Assembly: GCA_009773375.1 (NCBI GenBank)
Contig: WRPH01000002.1
Location: forward strand, 1 to 34,639
Length of the DNA stretch: 34,639 nucleotides
Direction: 5' to 3'
From: Paracoccaceae bacterium
Lineage (GTDB): Bacteria > Pseudomonadota > Alphaproteobacteria > Rhodobacterales > Rhodobacteraceae
Shown: positions 26,834 to 34,639 of the stretch, piece after piece
Layout of the letters: every line of letters begins with the position of its first letter
Position numbering within the stretch: the stretch's first letter is position 1
The notes under the pieces: generated by a model
The model's database searches: none
Seen by the model: only the letters and a program-made list of their open reading frames with translations
Told to the model about the DNA's origin: nothing
Made by a program: the position numbers and the translations under genes

Positions 26834-27553
26834 ATGCGCCCCTCTGGTCGGAAGTTGAATGAAATGCGCCCGGTGTCGATTGAAATCGGCGTGATGAAGC
26901 ATGCGGAAGGCTCGTGCCTGATCAAGATGGGCGAAACGCATGTGCTGTGCTCGGCCACGATCGAAGACAAGGCGCCACCGTTTCTGAAGAATACCGGGCT
27001 GGGCTGGGTGACGGCGGAATACGGCATGCTTCCGCGCGCAACCAACAGCCGGACGCGGCGCGAGGCGGCGGCGGGCAAGCAATCTGGCAGAACGCAGGAG
27101 ATTCAGCGGCTTATTGGCCGGGCTTTGCGAGCTGGGGTGGATCGTTCGGCCTTGGGTGAGCGGCAGATCGTGATTGACTGCGATGTGATTCAGGCGGACG
27201 GCGGCACGCGTTGCGCCTCGATCACCGGCGGTTGGGTGGCGTTGCGGCTGGCAATGAACAAGCTGCTGAAGACCGGGGCGATTGTCAGCGATCCGATGAT
27301 TGATCATGTAGCGGCGGTGTCTTGTGGCATTTATGCCGGGCAGCCGGTGCTGGATCTTGATTATGCTGAGGATTCAACGGCCGGGACGGATGGAAATTTC
27401 ATCCTGACGGGTCGTGGGCGGATGATTGAGGTGCAGATGTCTGCCGAGGGGGCTACATTTTCGCGCGGGGAGATGGGCGAGTTGCTGGATCTGGCTGAGG
27501 CTGGCGTGGCCGGTCTGGTCGCCGCACAGAAAGCGGCTCTGGGGCTGGCATGA
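26834..27553 (+). CDS. rph: Ribonuclease PH
   Basis: RNase PH, 239 residues, is a phosphate-dependent exonuclease that trims tRNA 3' ends and forms a hexameric ring. Family segments run through the whole protein: [98 protein letters not shown] and [21 protein letters not shown] 26834 is preferred for its spacing from AGGA; ATG 26831, one codon upstream, is equally in frame. The stop overlaps the rdgB start (ATGA), so the two genes are translationally coupled. Confidence 0.97.
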   Translation: MRPSGRKLNEMRPVSIEIGVMKHAEGSCLIKMGETHVLCSATIEDKAPPFLKNTGLGWVTAEYGMLPRATNSRTRREAAAGKQSGRTQEIQRLIGRALRAGVDRSALGERQIVIDCDVIQADGGTRCASITGGWVALRLAMNKLLKTGAIVSDPMIDHVAAVSCGIYAGQPVLDLDYAEDSTAGTDGNFILTGRGRMIEVQMSAEGATFSRGEMGELLDLAEAGVAGLVAAQKAALGLA

Positions 27554-28161
27554 TGCGGAAATTCTCGGGCGAGCGATTGTTGGTTGCGACTCATAATCAA
27601 GGAAAGCTTGAGGAGATCGCCAAGCTGTTGGAACCGTTCGGGATTTCTGTCCTCTCGGTGGGTGAATTGGGCCTGCCCGAGCCCGCCGAGACGGAAGCGA
27701 GCTTTGTTGGCAATGCCCGGATCAAGGCACATGCCGCTGTGCAGGCGACCGGATTGCCTGCCTTGGCGGATGATTCAGGGATTACCATTGACGCGCTAGC
27801 GGGGGCTCCGGGCGTATATACTGCCGACTGGGCAGAAACACCGGATGGCCGCGATTTTGTCATGGCAATGACGCGGACCTGGGCTGAGCTGGAATCCGTT
27901 CATGCAGCACAGCCGCGTACGGCGCAGTTTCGCTGCACTTTGGTTCTGGCCTGGCCGGATGGCCACGATGAGGTGTTCGAAGGCGTGATGACGGGGCGGA
28001 TCATCTGGCCAATGCGTGGAGATCAGGGACACGGCTATGACCCGATCTTTCAGCCGGATGGGTTTGATGTGACCTTTGGCGAAATGGACCGTTGGCAGAA
28101 GAACCAGATCAGTCACCGCGCCGATGCGTTTCGCAAACTCATAGAAGGATGTTTCACGTGA
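27550..28161 (+). CDS. rdgB: Non-canonical purine NTP pyrophosphatase (RdgB/HAM1)
   Basis: A 203-residue house-cleaning enzyme that hydrolyses dITP, XTP and ITP to monophosphates, keeping deaminated purines out of DNA. Hallmarks: the N-terminal phosphate-binding [10 protein letters not shown] near 14-23, [26 protein letters not shown] near 73, GHGYDPIF and the C-terminal [13 protein letters not shown] 27550 overlaps the rph stop; a second ATG follows at once. The last codons (GGA TGT TTC ACG TGA) form the left half and centre of a perfect parS site, so the C-terminal GCFT is dictated by the centromere sequence. Confidence 0.96.
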   Translation: MMRKFSGERLLVATHNQGKLEEIAKLLEPFGISVLSVGELGLPEPAETEASFVGNARIKAHAAVQATGLPALADDSGITIDALAGAPGVYTADWAETPDGRDFVMAMTRTWAELESVHAAQPRTAQFRCTLVLAWPDGHDEVFEGVMTGRIIWPMRGDQGHGYDPIFQPDGFDVTFGEMDRWQKNQISHRADAFRKLIEGCFT

Positions 28162-28165
28162 AACA
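28150..28165. promoter_or_regulatory. parS: parS site 1, across the rdgB/ridA junction
   Basis: TGTTTCACGTGAAACA is the exact 16-base palindrome of bacterial chromosomal parS, the ParB loading site; the flanking A and T extend it to 18 bases (28149-28166). It contains the rdgB stop codon and the likely GTG start of ridA. ParB and ParA are encoded 1.9-3.6 kb to the right. Confidence 0.95.
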
Positions 28166-28532
28166 TATCTCAACAGGGTCGCCGTTTGAAGCCAAGATGG
28201 GCTACAGTCGGGCTGTCGTAAAGGGTGGCTGGTGCTTTGTCTCGGGCGTTACCGGGTATGATTACACCACGATGGCGATGCCCGAAGCGATTGATGCGCA
28301 GGCCCGAAATTGCTTTGGCACCATTGCTGGTGTCTTGGCTGAGGCGGGTTTCGAAATGGCTGACATTGTGCGGGTGCAATACACCGTTACGGATGCAGCG
28401 CTTGTCGATCACCTGGCTCCGGTGCTAAGTGAGGCTTTGGGCACAATCAGGCCAGCGGCGACGATGGTGATTGCAGGTTTGATCCGACCAGAGATGAAGG
28501 TGGAGATCGAAGTAACGGCGTTCCGGGCTTAG
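28158..28532 (+). CDS. RidA/YjgF-family protein, non-classical type
   Basis: A 124-residue protein of the Rid family, trimeric enzymes some of which deaminate reactive imines or enamines. Visible pattern: GSPFEAKMGYSRAVVKGG, CFVSGVTGYDYTTM, ARNCFGTIAGVLAEAGFEMA and GTIRPAATMVIAGLIRPEMK ending VEIEVTAF. In classical RidA the last block has an active-site arginine (as in PARSCVEV); here the aligned residue appears to be alanine (RPAATMV), so imine deaminase activity is doubtful. GTG 28158 is favoured, since GAAGGA at 28144-28149 is well spaced and the start overlaps the rdgB stop (GTGA). ATG 28149 would add MFH and has no room for a ribosome-binding site. Confidence 0.82.
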   Translation: MKHISTGSPFEAKMGYSRAVVKGGWCFVSGVTGYDYTTMAMPEAIDAQARNCFGTIAGVLAEAGFEMADIVRVQYTVTDAALVDHLAPVLSEALGTIRPAATMVIAGLIRPEMKVEIEVTAFRA

Positions 28533-28534
28533 AT

Positions 28535-29692
28535 ATGGAAGACTGGCAAAGCGGCGGATTTGGACTTTATCTGCATTGGCCATTTTGTGAGTCAAAATGT
28601 CCCTACTGCGACTTCAACAGCCACGTTGCCGCAAACATCGATCAAAAGCGCTGGCAGCGCGCGTATCTGAAAGAAATTGATCGTTTGGCCGCAGACACCA
28701 AAGGGCGTGTGCTGGAGACGGTATTTTTTGGTGGTGGCACCCCATCCCTGATGCACCCCGACCTTGTAGCTGCAATCATCGACAAGATCCGAACGAAATG
28801 GCCTATGGTGAACAATCCCGAAATCACCCTGGAAGCAAATCCGGGGTCTATCGAGGCGGGCCGATTCAGGGACTATCGCGCTGCGGGCGTCAATCGGATT
28901 TCGATGGGCATGCAGGCGATGAACGACGATGATCTGCGCCGCTTGGGACGAAAGCACACCGCAGCCGAGGCACTGTCCGCCTTTGATATCGCACGCAATA
29001 GCTTTGAACGGGTCAGTTTTGATTTGATTTACGCCCGACAAGAGCAAACATTGGCTGCTTGGCGGACTGAGTTGACACTAGCCCTTGCTTTGGCGGTAGA
29101 TCACTTGTCTCTCTATCAATTAACGATCGAAGACGGCACCGCCTTTGGTGATCGGTTGGCGCGCGGCGGGCTGAAAGGTTTGCCAAACGACGACCTTGCT
29201 GCGGACATGTATGATCTGACCCAAGAGATCTGTGATGCGGCCGGCTTCCCTGCCTATGAAGTGTCAAACCACGCAAGACCCGGCTCGGAATCACGCCACA
29301 ACCTGATTTATTGGCGCGGAGGGGACTACATTGGCGTTGGTCCGGGGGCGCATGGTCGCGTCACCATTGCCGGACAAAGATGGGCAACAGAAGCGCCAAA
29401 GGCACCGGGTGCCTGGCTGGATCTGGTCGAGAAGGATCGCCCGGGCGAAGCGCCACGCCACTTACTTCAGTCTGACGAGCATGCGCTTGAATATCTGCTG
29501 ATGTCGATCCGGCTTTCCGAAGGACTTGATATTGCGCGGTATCAAAGACTTGCGCCGCAAGCTTTGGCAGCAGAAACGATTACCCACCTGTCAGACCTTG
29601 GCTTGATTTTGCTCGACGACGAACGTCTGCGCGCAACGCCCAAAGGTCGGATGGTACTTAACGCCATCATTCGCGACCTTGCCGGTGCCTAG
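28535..29692 (+). CDS. hemW: HemW, radical-SAM heme chaperone (formerly annotated as coproporphyrinogen oxidase)
   Basis: A 385-residue radical-SAM protein. The cluster motif C-x3-C-x2-C is at Cys18, Cys22 and Cys25 (HWPFCESKCPYCDFN), followed by TVFFGGGTPSLM and EANPGSIEAGRFRDYRAAGV, then NRISMGMQAM. The HNLIYWRGGDYIGVGPGAHG segment is characteristic of HemW. It lacks the fourth N-terminal cysteine that coproporphyrinogen dehydrogenase HemN uses, so heme binding and transfer is the better assignment. It starts two bases after ridA and ends directly before the next ATG (TAG then ATG), inside the rph-rdgB-ridA operon. Confidence 0.94.
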   Translation: MEDWQSGGFGLYLHWPFCESKCPYCDFNSHVAANIDQKRWQRAYLKEIDRLAADTKGRVLETVFFGGGTPSLMHPDLVAAIIDKIRTKWPMVNNPEITLEANPGSIEAGRFRDYRAAGVNRISMGMQAMNDDDLRRLGRKHTAAEALSAFDIARNSFERVSFDLIYARQEQTLAAWRTELTLALALAVDHLSLYQLTIEDGTAFGDRLARGGLKGLPNDDLAADMYDLTQEICDAAGFPAYEVSNHARPGSESRHNLIYWRGGDYIGVGPGAHGRVTIAGQRWATEAPKAPGAWLDLVEKDRPGEAPRHLLQSDEHALEYLLMSIRLSEGLDIARYQRLAPQALAAETITHLSDLGLILLDDERLRATPKGRMVLNAIIRDLAGA

Positions 29693-30046
29693 ATGCGCGT
29701 GATTTGGCTGCTTGTGGGTCTACTTTCAGTTGCCATGGCCGTAGTTGGGGCGTTTTTGCCGCTGCTGCCAACGGTTCCATTCCTTCTGCTTGCGGCGATA
29801 TGCTTTTCCAAATCCTCTGACCGGTTACACGTCTGGCTGATCCAGCACGGCCGACTTGGCCCACCGATCAAAGCTTGGCAAAACAGCGGCAGCATTTCGC
29901 TTCCCGCAAAATGGATGGCGAGCCTTTCAGTGCTTGCGGCCATTGGCATCAGTCTTTTGCTTGGTCTGAGCTGGCGCATCTTGCTGATACAGGCCATAGC
30001 GCTTGTCTGCGTTATGGCCTTTATATGGACACGTCCCTCGGAATAG
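29693..30046 (+). CDS. YbaN/DUF454 family small inner-membrane protein
   Basis: A 117-residue membrane protein. It has hydrophobic stretches at about 2-35 (VIWLLVGLLSVAMAVVGAFL, LPLLPTVPFLLLAAICF) and 75-112 (MASLSVLAAIGISLLLGLSW, ILLIQAIALVCVMAFIW). The PLLPTVPFLLLAAICFSKSS signature and HGRLGPPIKAWQNSGSIS loop mark DUF454 (E. coli YbaN). Function is unknown. ATG follows the hemW stop with no gap, so it is the last gene of that operon. Its 3' end overlaps the convergent parB by 26 bases. Confidence 0.9.
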   Translation: MRVIWLLVGLLSVAMAVVGAFLPLLPTVPFLLLAAICFSKSSDRLHVWLIQHGRLGPPIKAWQNSGSISLPAKWMASLSVLAAIGISLLLGLSWRILLIQAIALVCVMAFIWTRPSE

Positions 30047-30926
30047 CCGACAATACCCGGCAAAGCAGGTCAAGATCATCAAGAGTCCGGTAGTTGATGG
30101 TAATCTTGCCGCCCTCCCCACCCGGAACATGATCAATGTGGACGCCCATCTTCAAGTTGGCAGACAAATCCGCCTCCAGCGCACGCGTATCAGCATCTTT
30201 CTCTCCCCGGTGGCGCAGGGCTTTGCGTTTTGCAGGAGAAACGGCCGATTTGCGAACTAGGTCTTCCGTTTCACGAACAGACAGGCCGCGGCCAACAACC
30301 TGCAGTGCAAGCTCGGTTGCATTATTCGTCGTCACCAAGGCACGGGCATGTCCCGCCGTCAGTTTGCCACCCTTCACCATTTGCTGCACATCTTCCGGCA
30401 AAACCAAAAGCCGCAGAAGATTGGCGATATGGCTACGGCTGCGGGATAGCGCCTCAGCGATCTTTTCCTGTGTATGTCCGAAACGCTGCATCAATTGTTT
30501 GTAAGCCAAAGCTTCTTCGATGGCATTCAATTCGGCTCGTTGAATGTTCTCGATAATGGCGATTTCCAGAACTTCGGAATCACTGAACTCTCGAACGATC
30601 ACCGGCAGTTCATGCAATTGCGCAATCTGAGCTGCACGCCACCGGCGTTCACCTACGACAATTTCGTAGCGGTCTTCCTGGCCAATCTGTCGCACAATAA
30701 GGGGCTGAATGACGCCCTTTTGCCGGAGCGAATTTGCCAGATCATTCAGGGCTTCGGGCTGGAAATCGCGGCGGGGCTGATCTGGATTCGGAATGATCTT
30801 CTCGACCGGCAACATGAATTCAACACGACGATTGCCCTGAGCCGGCATGATCGGGTCGAGATTAACATCTGCCATAAGCGCGGAAAGGCCACGGCCCAAC
30901 CCCCTGCGGTCTGCCTTCTTCTCCAT
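30021..30926 (-). CDS. parB: Chromosome-partitioning protein ParB
   Basis: ParB, 301 residues, loads at parS, closes as a CTP-dependent clamp and spreads along DNA to organise origin segregation. The N-terminal peptide that stimulates ParA is RRGLGRGLSALMADVN. The CTP-binding region includes VVGERRWRAAQIAQL near residue 90-100. The helix-turn-helix that reads parS is HTQEKIAEALSRSRSHIANL then LRLLVLP. The C-terminal dimerisation part ends ITINYRTLDDLDLLCRVLSA. ATG 30926 overlaps the parA stop (TGATG) and has a very strong GGAGGAGGT ribosome-binding site. Three parS sites lie within 4 kb. It overlaps the end of the convergent DUF454 gene. Confidence 0.98.
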   Translation of the reverse strand: MEKKADRRGLGRGLSALMADVNLDPIMPAQGNRRVEFMLPVEKIIPNPDQPRRDFQPEALNDLANSLRQKGVIQPLIVRQIGQEDRYEIVVGERRWRAAQIAQLHELPVIVREFSDSEVLEIAIIENIQRAELNAIEEALAYKQLMQRFGHTQEKIAEALSRSRSHIANLLRLLVLPEDVQQMVKGGKLTAGHARALVTTNNATELALQVVGRGLSVRETEDLVRKSAVSPAKRKALRHRGEKDADTRALEADLSANLKMGVHIDHVPGGEGGKITINYRTLDDLDLLCRVLSAIPRDVSI

Positions 30927-31753
30927 CAATTTACCTCCTCCTCGGGGTGGCGCGAAATTGGGTGCCGCGCGAGCACTTCGCTGGCAAGGTTCCGATAGGC
31001 CTCTGACCCCTTCGACGATGAGTCATAGCTTAGGACTGGCAGAGCGTAAGACGGTGCCTCACTCACTCTTACGTTTCGAGGAATCATCGTCTTGAAAACC
31101 AGATCCCCCAAGGTGCTGCGCGCATCATTTTCGACCTGCTGCGACAACCGATTCCGGCTATCGACCATCGTCAGGACGACTCCCTCGATGCGCAAACCGG
31201 TATTTGCGCCCCGACGCACCTCACGAATGGTCAACATAAGCTGGGACAAGCCTTCAAGTGCAAAGAATTCGGCCTGCAGCGGCACCAAAACGGCATGACT
31301 CGCGACCATAGCGTTGACAGTCAAAAGACTTAGCGATGGCGGGCAGTCGATCAAGATAAAGTCAAGATCCAGCGTGTCCACTCGTGGCTCTCGTAGGGCA
31401 TCGTGCAGCAAGAAGCTGCGTTTTTCATTCGCCACGAGTTGGATATCTGCCGAAGAAAGATCTGCAGTCGAAGGACAAATCAACAAGCCGTCTATATCCG
31501 TTTGAACGACGGTATCTACCAGTGGAATCTCATCGATCAAGAGGTCGTAGGTTGTCTTTAGGCGCGCAGAGGGCGGAAGGCCAAGCCCCGTAGATGCGTT
31601 GCCCTGCGGATCAAGGTCAACAAGCAGCACTCGAGCGCCGCGCTCCACCAAAGCCGCTGCCAAATTTATGGCGGTCGTCGTTTTACCGACTCCACCCTTT
31701 TGATTTGCAACTGACAGAATGTATGGCGCTGTCGATCTGCTGAGATCAGACAT
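30926..31753 (-). CDS. parA: Chromosome-partitioning ATPase ParA
   Basis: ParA, 275 residues, is a Walker-type ATPase that binds DNA nonspecifically and pulls ParB-parS complexes apart. The deviant Walker A with its signature lysine is KGGVGKTTTAINLAAAL, with Lys19 and Lys24. Further motifs are LLVDLDPQGNASTGLGLP (Walker A') and LDFILIDCPPSLSLLTVNAM (Walker B). ATG at 31753 gives [20 protein letters not shown]. It overlaps the end of rsmG by eight bases and is followed by parB with a one-base overlap, giving a tightly coupled partition operon. Confidence 0.98.
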   Translation of the reverse strand: MSDLSRSTAPYILSVANQKGGVGKTTTAINLAAALVERGARVLLVDLDPQGNASTGLGLPPSARLKTTYDLLIDEIPLVDTVVQTDIDGLLICPSTADLSSADIQLVANEKRSFLLHDALREPRVDTLDLDFILIDCPPSLSLLTVNAMVASHAVLVPLQAEFFALEGLSQLMLTIREVRRGANTGLRIEGVVLTMVDSRNRLSQQVENDARSTLGDLVFKTMIPRNVRVSEAPSYALPVLSYDSSSKGSEAYRNLASEVLARHPISRHPEEEVN

Positions 31754-32372
31754 GATGAATGCCCCGCAACAAAAGAACCGAAGACGCACTTTCAGTTCGG
31801 CTGGAGTACTGCGTCAAATCGAAAGCCCAAGCTTGGCGCGCCTCACGGATCTCTTCTTCGGCGTTGACACCCTTTGGAAAAATCGCCATGCCATCTGGCT
31901 TCATGTGTCGAGCAGCAAAGCCACAAAGAGTAACTAACGGCGCAAGGGCCCGTGCCGACAAGATATCCGCATTCTGCGGCGCGAGATTTTCGATGCGCTC
32001 GACGCGGACTTGCACCCGCAACCTCATCAATCGAGCGACCTCTGAAAGAAAAACCGCCTTGCGACGATCGGACTCTACAAGCACGACATCCAGAGTGGGC
32101 AGTTCGTGTTTTGCCATGACCGCGATCACCAGCCCGGGAAAGCCGCCCCCGCTTCCAAGGTCACACCAAACTTTGGCTTCTGGCGGCACAAGCAGAAATA
32201 TCTGAGCGCTATCCAAGACATGCCGATCCCAGAGTCCGGCAAGGCCGGCTTTTGAGATGAGGTTTATTGCTGGATTCCACTTTTCCACCAATCGACAAAA
32301 TGCACGCAGATCTTCCAATGTTTCACGTGAAACATCGAGCCAATCCGGCAGGTCTTCCGGAGCGGATATCAT
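31746..32372 (-). CDS. rsmG: 16S rRNA (guanine-527-N7)-methyltransferase
   Basis: RsmG (GidB), 208 residues, methylates G527 of 16S rRNA using S-adenosylmethionine. The SAM-binding glycine-rich loop is [20 protein letters not shown] near 70-88, preceded by [20 protein letters not shown] and [27 protein letters not shown] and [12 protein letters not shown] complete the fold. The N-terminal [11 protein letters not shown] is encoded by parS site 2: the DVSRET residues are read straight from the palindrome. ATG 32372 overlaps the mnmG stop (ATGA). Confidence 0.97.
   Translation of the reverse strand: MISAPEDLPDWLDVSRETLEDLRAFCRLVEKWNPAINLISKAGLAGLWDRHVLDSAQIFLLVPPEAKVWCDLGSGGGFPGLVIAVMAKHELPTLDVVLVESDRRKAVFLSEVARLMRLRVQVRVERIENLAPQNADILSARALAPLVTLCGFAARHMKPDGMAIFPKGVNAEEEIREARQAWAFDLTQYSSRTESASSVLLLRGIHHV
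32319..32334. promoter_or_regulatory. parS: parS site 2, inside rsmG
   Basis: Exact TGTTTCACGTGAAACA, extended by A and T to an 18-base palindrome (32318-32335). It lies within codons 13-18 of rsmG and reads as VSRET on the minus strand, so protein and centromere share bases. It is 1.4 kb upstream of the parB start. Confidence 0.95.
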
Positions 32373-34249
32373 TGTACAGCCACTGCACGTCGGGTCTTCC
32401 GAATATGCGCAAGGATCAGCGTCAGCGCGGCAGGCGTCATCCCCTCAATCCGCGACGCTTGTGCCAAGCTGGACGGTCGAAGTCGGCTAAGCTTTGCCGA
32501 AAGTTCTGCCGAAAGACCTGGCAGACCGTGATAAATAAAGCCCTCGGGGATAACAGCGGCCTCCTCCCGACGCAGGGCTGTCGCCTCGTCGTGTTGGCGC
32601 GAAAGATATTGCGCGTAAAGCGCATCGATCGCAGTCTGCGCCTGTACTTCCGGCGGAAACGTCGCAAACTCAGGCACAAGCCGCACGATCTGATCCAATG
32701 TCACATCAGGAAAGGCCATCACCGAAAGCGCGGAGCGCTTCGCGCCGTCCTGACTTAGGGTAATACCTACCTCAGCAAGCTCCCTGGGAAGGAACACCGA
32801 ACGGTCAAGCATATCTTCAGCCGCCAAAAGGCTTAGCCTCTTGCTTTCAAATGCAATGCGCCTCACATCTCGGATACAACCCCGAGAGAGGCCAACCGGA
32901 GTCAGCCGCTGATCAGCATTATCTGCACGCAATGTCAGACGATACTCAGCGCGGGAGGTAAACATGCGATACGGCTCAGTCACGCCCCGAGAAGTCAAGT
33001 CGTCAACCATGACACCGATGTAACTCTGGGCTCGGCTAAAATGCAACGGCTGCTGCCCCAGCGCCGAAAACGCAGCATTCAACCCTGCCACCAAGCCTTG
33101 CGCAGCGGCTTCTTCGTAGCCAGTCGTCCCGTTGATCTGACCTGCAAAATACAAACCTGAATTTCTTTTCACCTGAAGTGACAGGTCCAACCCCCGCGGA
33201 TCAAAGTAATCATACTCGATCGCATAACCGGGTTGCGTGATCCTGACGTCTTCAAGCCCCAAGATTGACCTGACATAATCGTGCTGCACATCCTGTGGCA
33301 AGGATGTGGAAATTCCGTTGGGATAGACCGTGTCATCGTCAAGCCCTTCGGGCTCCAAGAACACCTGATGCGAAAGCTTGTCAGCAAAACGCACAACCTT
33401 ATCTTCAATCGACGGGCAATAGCGCGGACCAACCCCTTCAATGTGGCCACCGTACATCGCTGATCGCGACAGGTTCTGCCGAATGATCTCATGAGTCCGT
33501 TCATTGGTGTGAGTAATACCACACGCAATTTGCCGCACCTGTGGAGCCCGGTTCAGAAACGAAAAGACGACAGGATCATCATCGCCTGGCTGGCTTTCGA
33601 GCAAGTCCCAGCGAATTGTCTTTCCATCCAGACGCGGAGGGGTCCCCGTTTTCAAGCGACCGCGTGCCAGATCGAGATCAGCGAGTTGCTCCGCAAGTCG
33701 GATCGAAGGAGAATCGCCAACACGGCCACCAGGCCGCTTCTGATCCCCAACATGGATGATTCCGTTCAAGAATGTCCCTGCCGTCAAGATGACGGACAGC
33801 CCTTGTATCTTTACACCATCGGCTAACTCAACTCCAGAAGCTCGTCCACCATCCTGAATCAGCGCGACAACTTCCCCCTCGAGGATCGTCAGGCGTTCCT
33901 CGCGACCCAAGATGTCCTGAATCGCCGTCCTGTACAGTTTTCGGTCCGCCTGAGCCCGCGGGCCCTGAACTGCGGGCCCTTTTCGACGGTTCAGCAGGCG
34001 ATATTGAATGCCCGCACGATCTGCCGCCAAGCCCATGATACCATCCATTGCGTCTATCTCACGCACCAGATGGCCCTTGCCCAAACCGCCAATCGCCGGA
34101 TTGCACGACATCACGCCAATGCCGTCGCGGCGCAACGATATCAACAGGGTTTCAGCACCCACTCGCGCCGAAGCTGCCGCAGCCTCGGTCCCGGCATGGC
34201 CACCACCGATGACAATCACATCAAAATGTTTCACGTGAAACAGCCTCAT
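32369..34249 (-). CDS. mnmG: tRNA uridine-5-carboxymethylaminomethyl synthesis enzyme MnmG (GidA)
   Basis: MnmG, 626 residues, is an FAD enzyme that with MnmE modifies the wobble uridine of several tRNAs. The FAD-binding Rossmann motif is [20 protein letters not shown] near 13-32, followed by [54 protein letters not shown] and the signature [20 protein letters not shown]. The C-terminal helical domain contacts MnmE and tRNA. ATG 34249 overlaps the mnmE stop (ATGA). Its fourth to eighth residues FHVKH are encoded by parS site 3, giving the unusual start [11 protein letters not shown]. Confidence 0.98.
   Translation of the reverse strand: MRLFHVKHFDVIVIGGGHAGTEAAAASARVGAETLLISLRRDGIGVMSCNPAIGGLGKGHLVREIDAMDGIMGLAADRAGIQYRLLNRRKGPAVQGPRAQADRKLYRTAIQDILGREERLTILEGEVVALIQDGGRASGVELADGVKIQGLSVILTAGTFLNGIIHVGDQKRPGGRVGDSPSIRLAEQLADLDLARGRLKTGTPPRLDGKTIRWDLLESQPGDDDPVVFSFLNRAPQVRQIACGITHTNERTHEIIRQNLSRSAMYGGHIEGVGPRYCPSIEDKVVRFADKLSHQVFLEPEGLDDDTVYPNGISTSLPQDVQHDYVRSILGLEDVRITQPGYAIEYDYFDPRGLDLSLQVKRNSGLYFAGQINGTTGYEEAAAQGLVAGLNAAFSALGQQPLHFSRAQSYIGVMVDDLTSRGVTEPYRMFTSRAEYRLTLRADNADQRLTPVGLSRGCIRDVRRIAFESKRLSLLAAEDMLDRSVFLPRELAEVGITLSQDGAKRSALSVMAFPDVTLDQIVRLVPEFATFPPEVQAQTAIDALYAQYLSRQHDEATALRREEAAVIPEGFIYHGLPGLSAELSAKLSRLRPSSLAQASRIEGMTPAALTLILAHIRKTRRAVAVQ
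34227..34242. promoter_or_regulatory. parS: parS site 3, at the start of mnmG
   Basis: Exact TGTTTCACGTGAAACA. Here the outer flanks are A and G, so the palindrome does not extend to 18 bases as it does in sites 1 and 2. It covers codons 3-8 of mnmG and reads FHVKH. Confidence 0.95.
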
Positions 34250-34639
34250 TTCCCGATGCAGAAACTGGAGAATATCTCATCGAGCAGGTTTTCGACATCG
34301 ATTCTTCCCACCATCATTTCCAGAGCCCGTAGAGATATCCGCAAATCGGCAGCAACCAACTCTGGCATAACTGTTGCAAGCTTCAGCCGATCCAAAGCCG
34401 CTTCCAGCCCCAACACAGCTCGCTGCATCGCGATACGCTGCCGTTCACGGATCAGCAAGCCAGCAGAGGCAGCCCTTGCCTCCAAACGCTCTGCAATTTC
34501 ACCTACCAGCCGGTCGATACCAACTCCGGTCTTCCCAGAAACAGCCCTATCAACACCACCTGTTGTATCCGCTTTTCCCAATACAACTATGTCATCCATC
34601 TCAGGCTCAAGCATCATGACTTCATCGGGCGCCGTCTGC
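34246..34639 (-). CDS. mnmE: tRNA modification GTPase MnmE, C-terminal part (runs off the window)
   Basis: The last 130 codons of MnmE (TrmE), partner of MnmG in wobble-uridine modification. The sequence enters with [16 protein letters not shown], then [10 protein letters not shown], which corresponds to the NKxD (G4) region of the GTPase domain; here the expected Asn-Lys-x-Asp reads [19 protein letters not shown] covers the G5 loop. A C-terminal helical domain follows and ends [15 protein letters not shown], the universally conserved tail with the catalytic cysteine. The start and most of the GTPase domain lie beyond base 34639. The stop overlaps the mnmG start. Confidence 0.95.
   Translation of the reverse strand, partial: QTAPDEVMMLEPEMDDIVVLGKADTTGGVDRAVSGKTGVGIDRLVGEIAERLEARAASAGLLIRERQRIAMQRAVLGLEAALDRLKLATVMPELVAADLRISLRALEMMVGRIDVENLLDEIFSSFCIGK

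Noticed and set aside
30268..30280. GTTTCACGAACAG inside parB as a fourth parS
   Set aside because: Only the left half matches; the palindrome is lost, so ParB loading is unlikely.

Overview
The window is GC-rich chromosomal DNA of an alphaproteobacterium, most likely a member of the Rhodobacterales (Rhodobacteraceae/Paracoccaceae). This rests on recognised protein families and gene order (rimP-nusA-ylxR-infB; hrcA/grpE beside rph-rdgB-ridA-hemW; mnmE-mnmG-rsmG-parA-parB), not on a database search. Three perfect copies of the parS centromere place the right end near the replication origin.

Layout. 1-431: the last codons of an IS5-type transposase and the right end of its insertion sequence, which has cut into a small cupin gene that is also frameshifted. 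463-6186: the translation/transcription operon rimP-nusA-ylxR-infB, with its own promoter, a leader with an attenuator-like terminator just before rimP, and a bidirectional terminator at the end. 6205-9038 (minus): a 46-residue ORF, mutT, argJ and a secreted parvulin isomerase. 9224-14652 (plus): secA, then a two-gene unit coding for an uncharacterised anchored periplasmic protein and an unusual phosphate-binding-like/OmpA fusion. 14624-18285 (minus): radC, a lipoprotein lytic transglycosylase and 6-phosphogluconate dehydrogenase. 18427-19982 (plus): SPFH protein, short NfeD protein and a Nudix hydrolase. 19979-22234 (minus): malic enzyme. 22355-24994 (plus): mutS. 25074-26719 (minus): hrcA-grpE. 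26834-30046 (plus): rph, rdgB, ridA, hemW and a YbaN-type membrane protein. 30021-34639 (minus): mnmE (partial), mnmG, rsmG, parA, parB.

Most genes are core housekeeping. Those worth a second look are: the three parS sites, each inside or across coding sequence; a GC-rich intergenic repeat present once downstream of gnd and once downstream of mutS in the same orientation; the rimP leader; the unlisted 46-codon ORF; the periplasmic pair after secA; and the twice-damaged cupin gene. No gap between genes exceeds 300 bases. I saw no tRNA, rRNA or CRISPR array. I found no clear new defence or mobile system; the best candidates for undescribed biology are the repeat family and the periplasmic pair.
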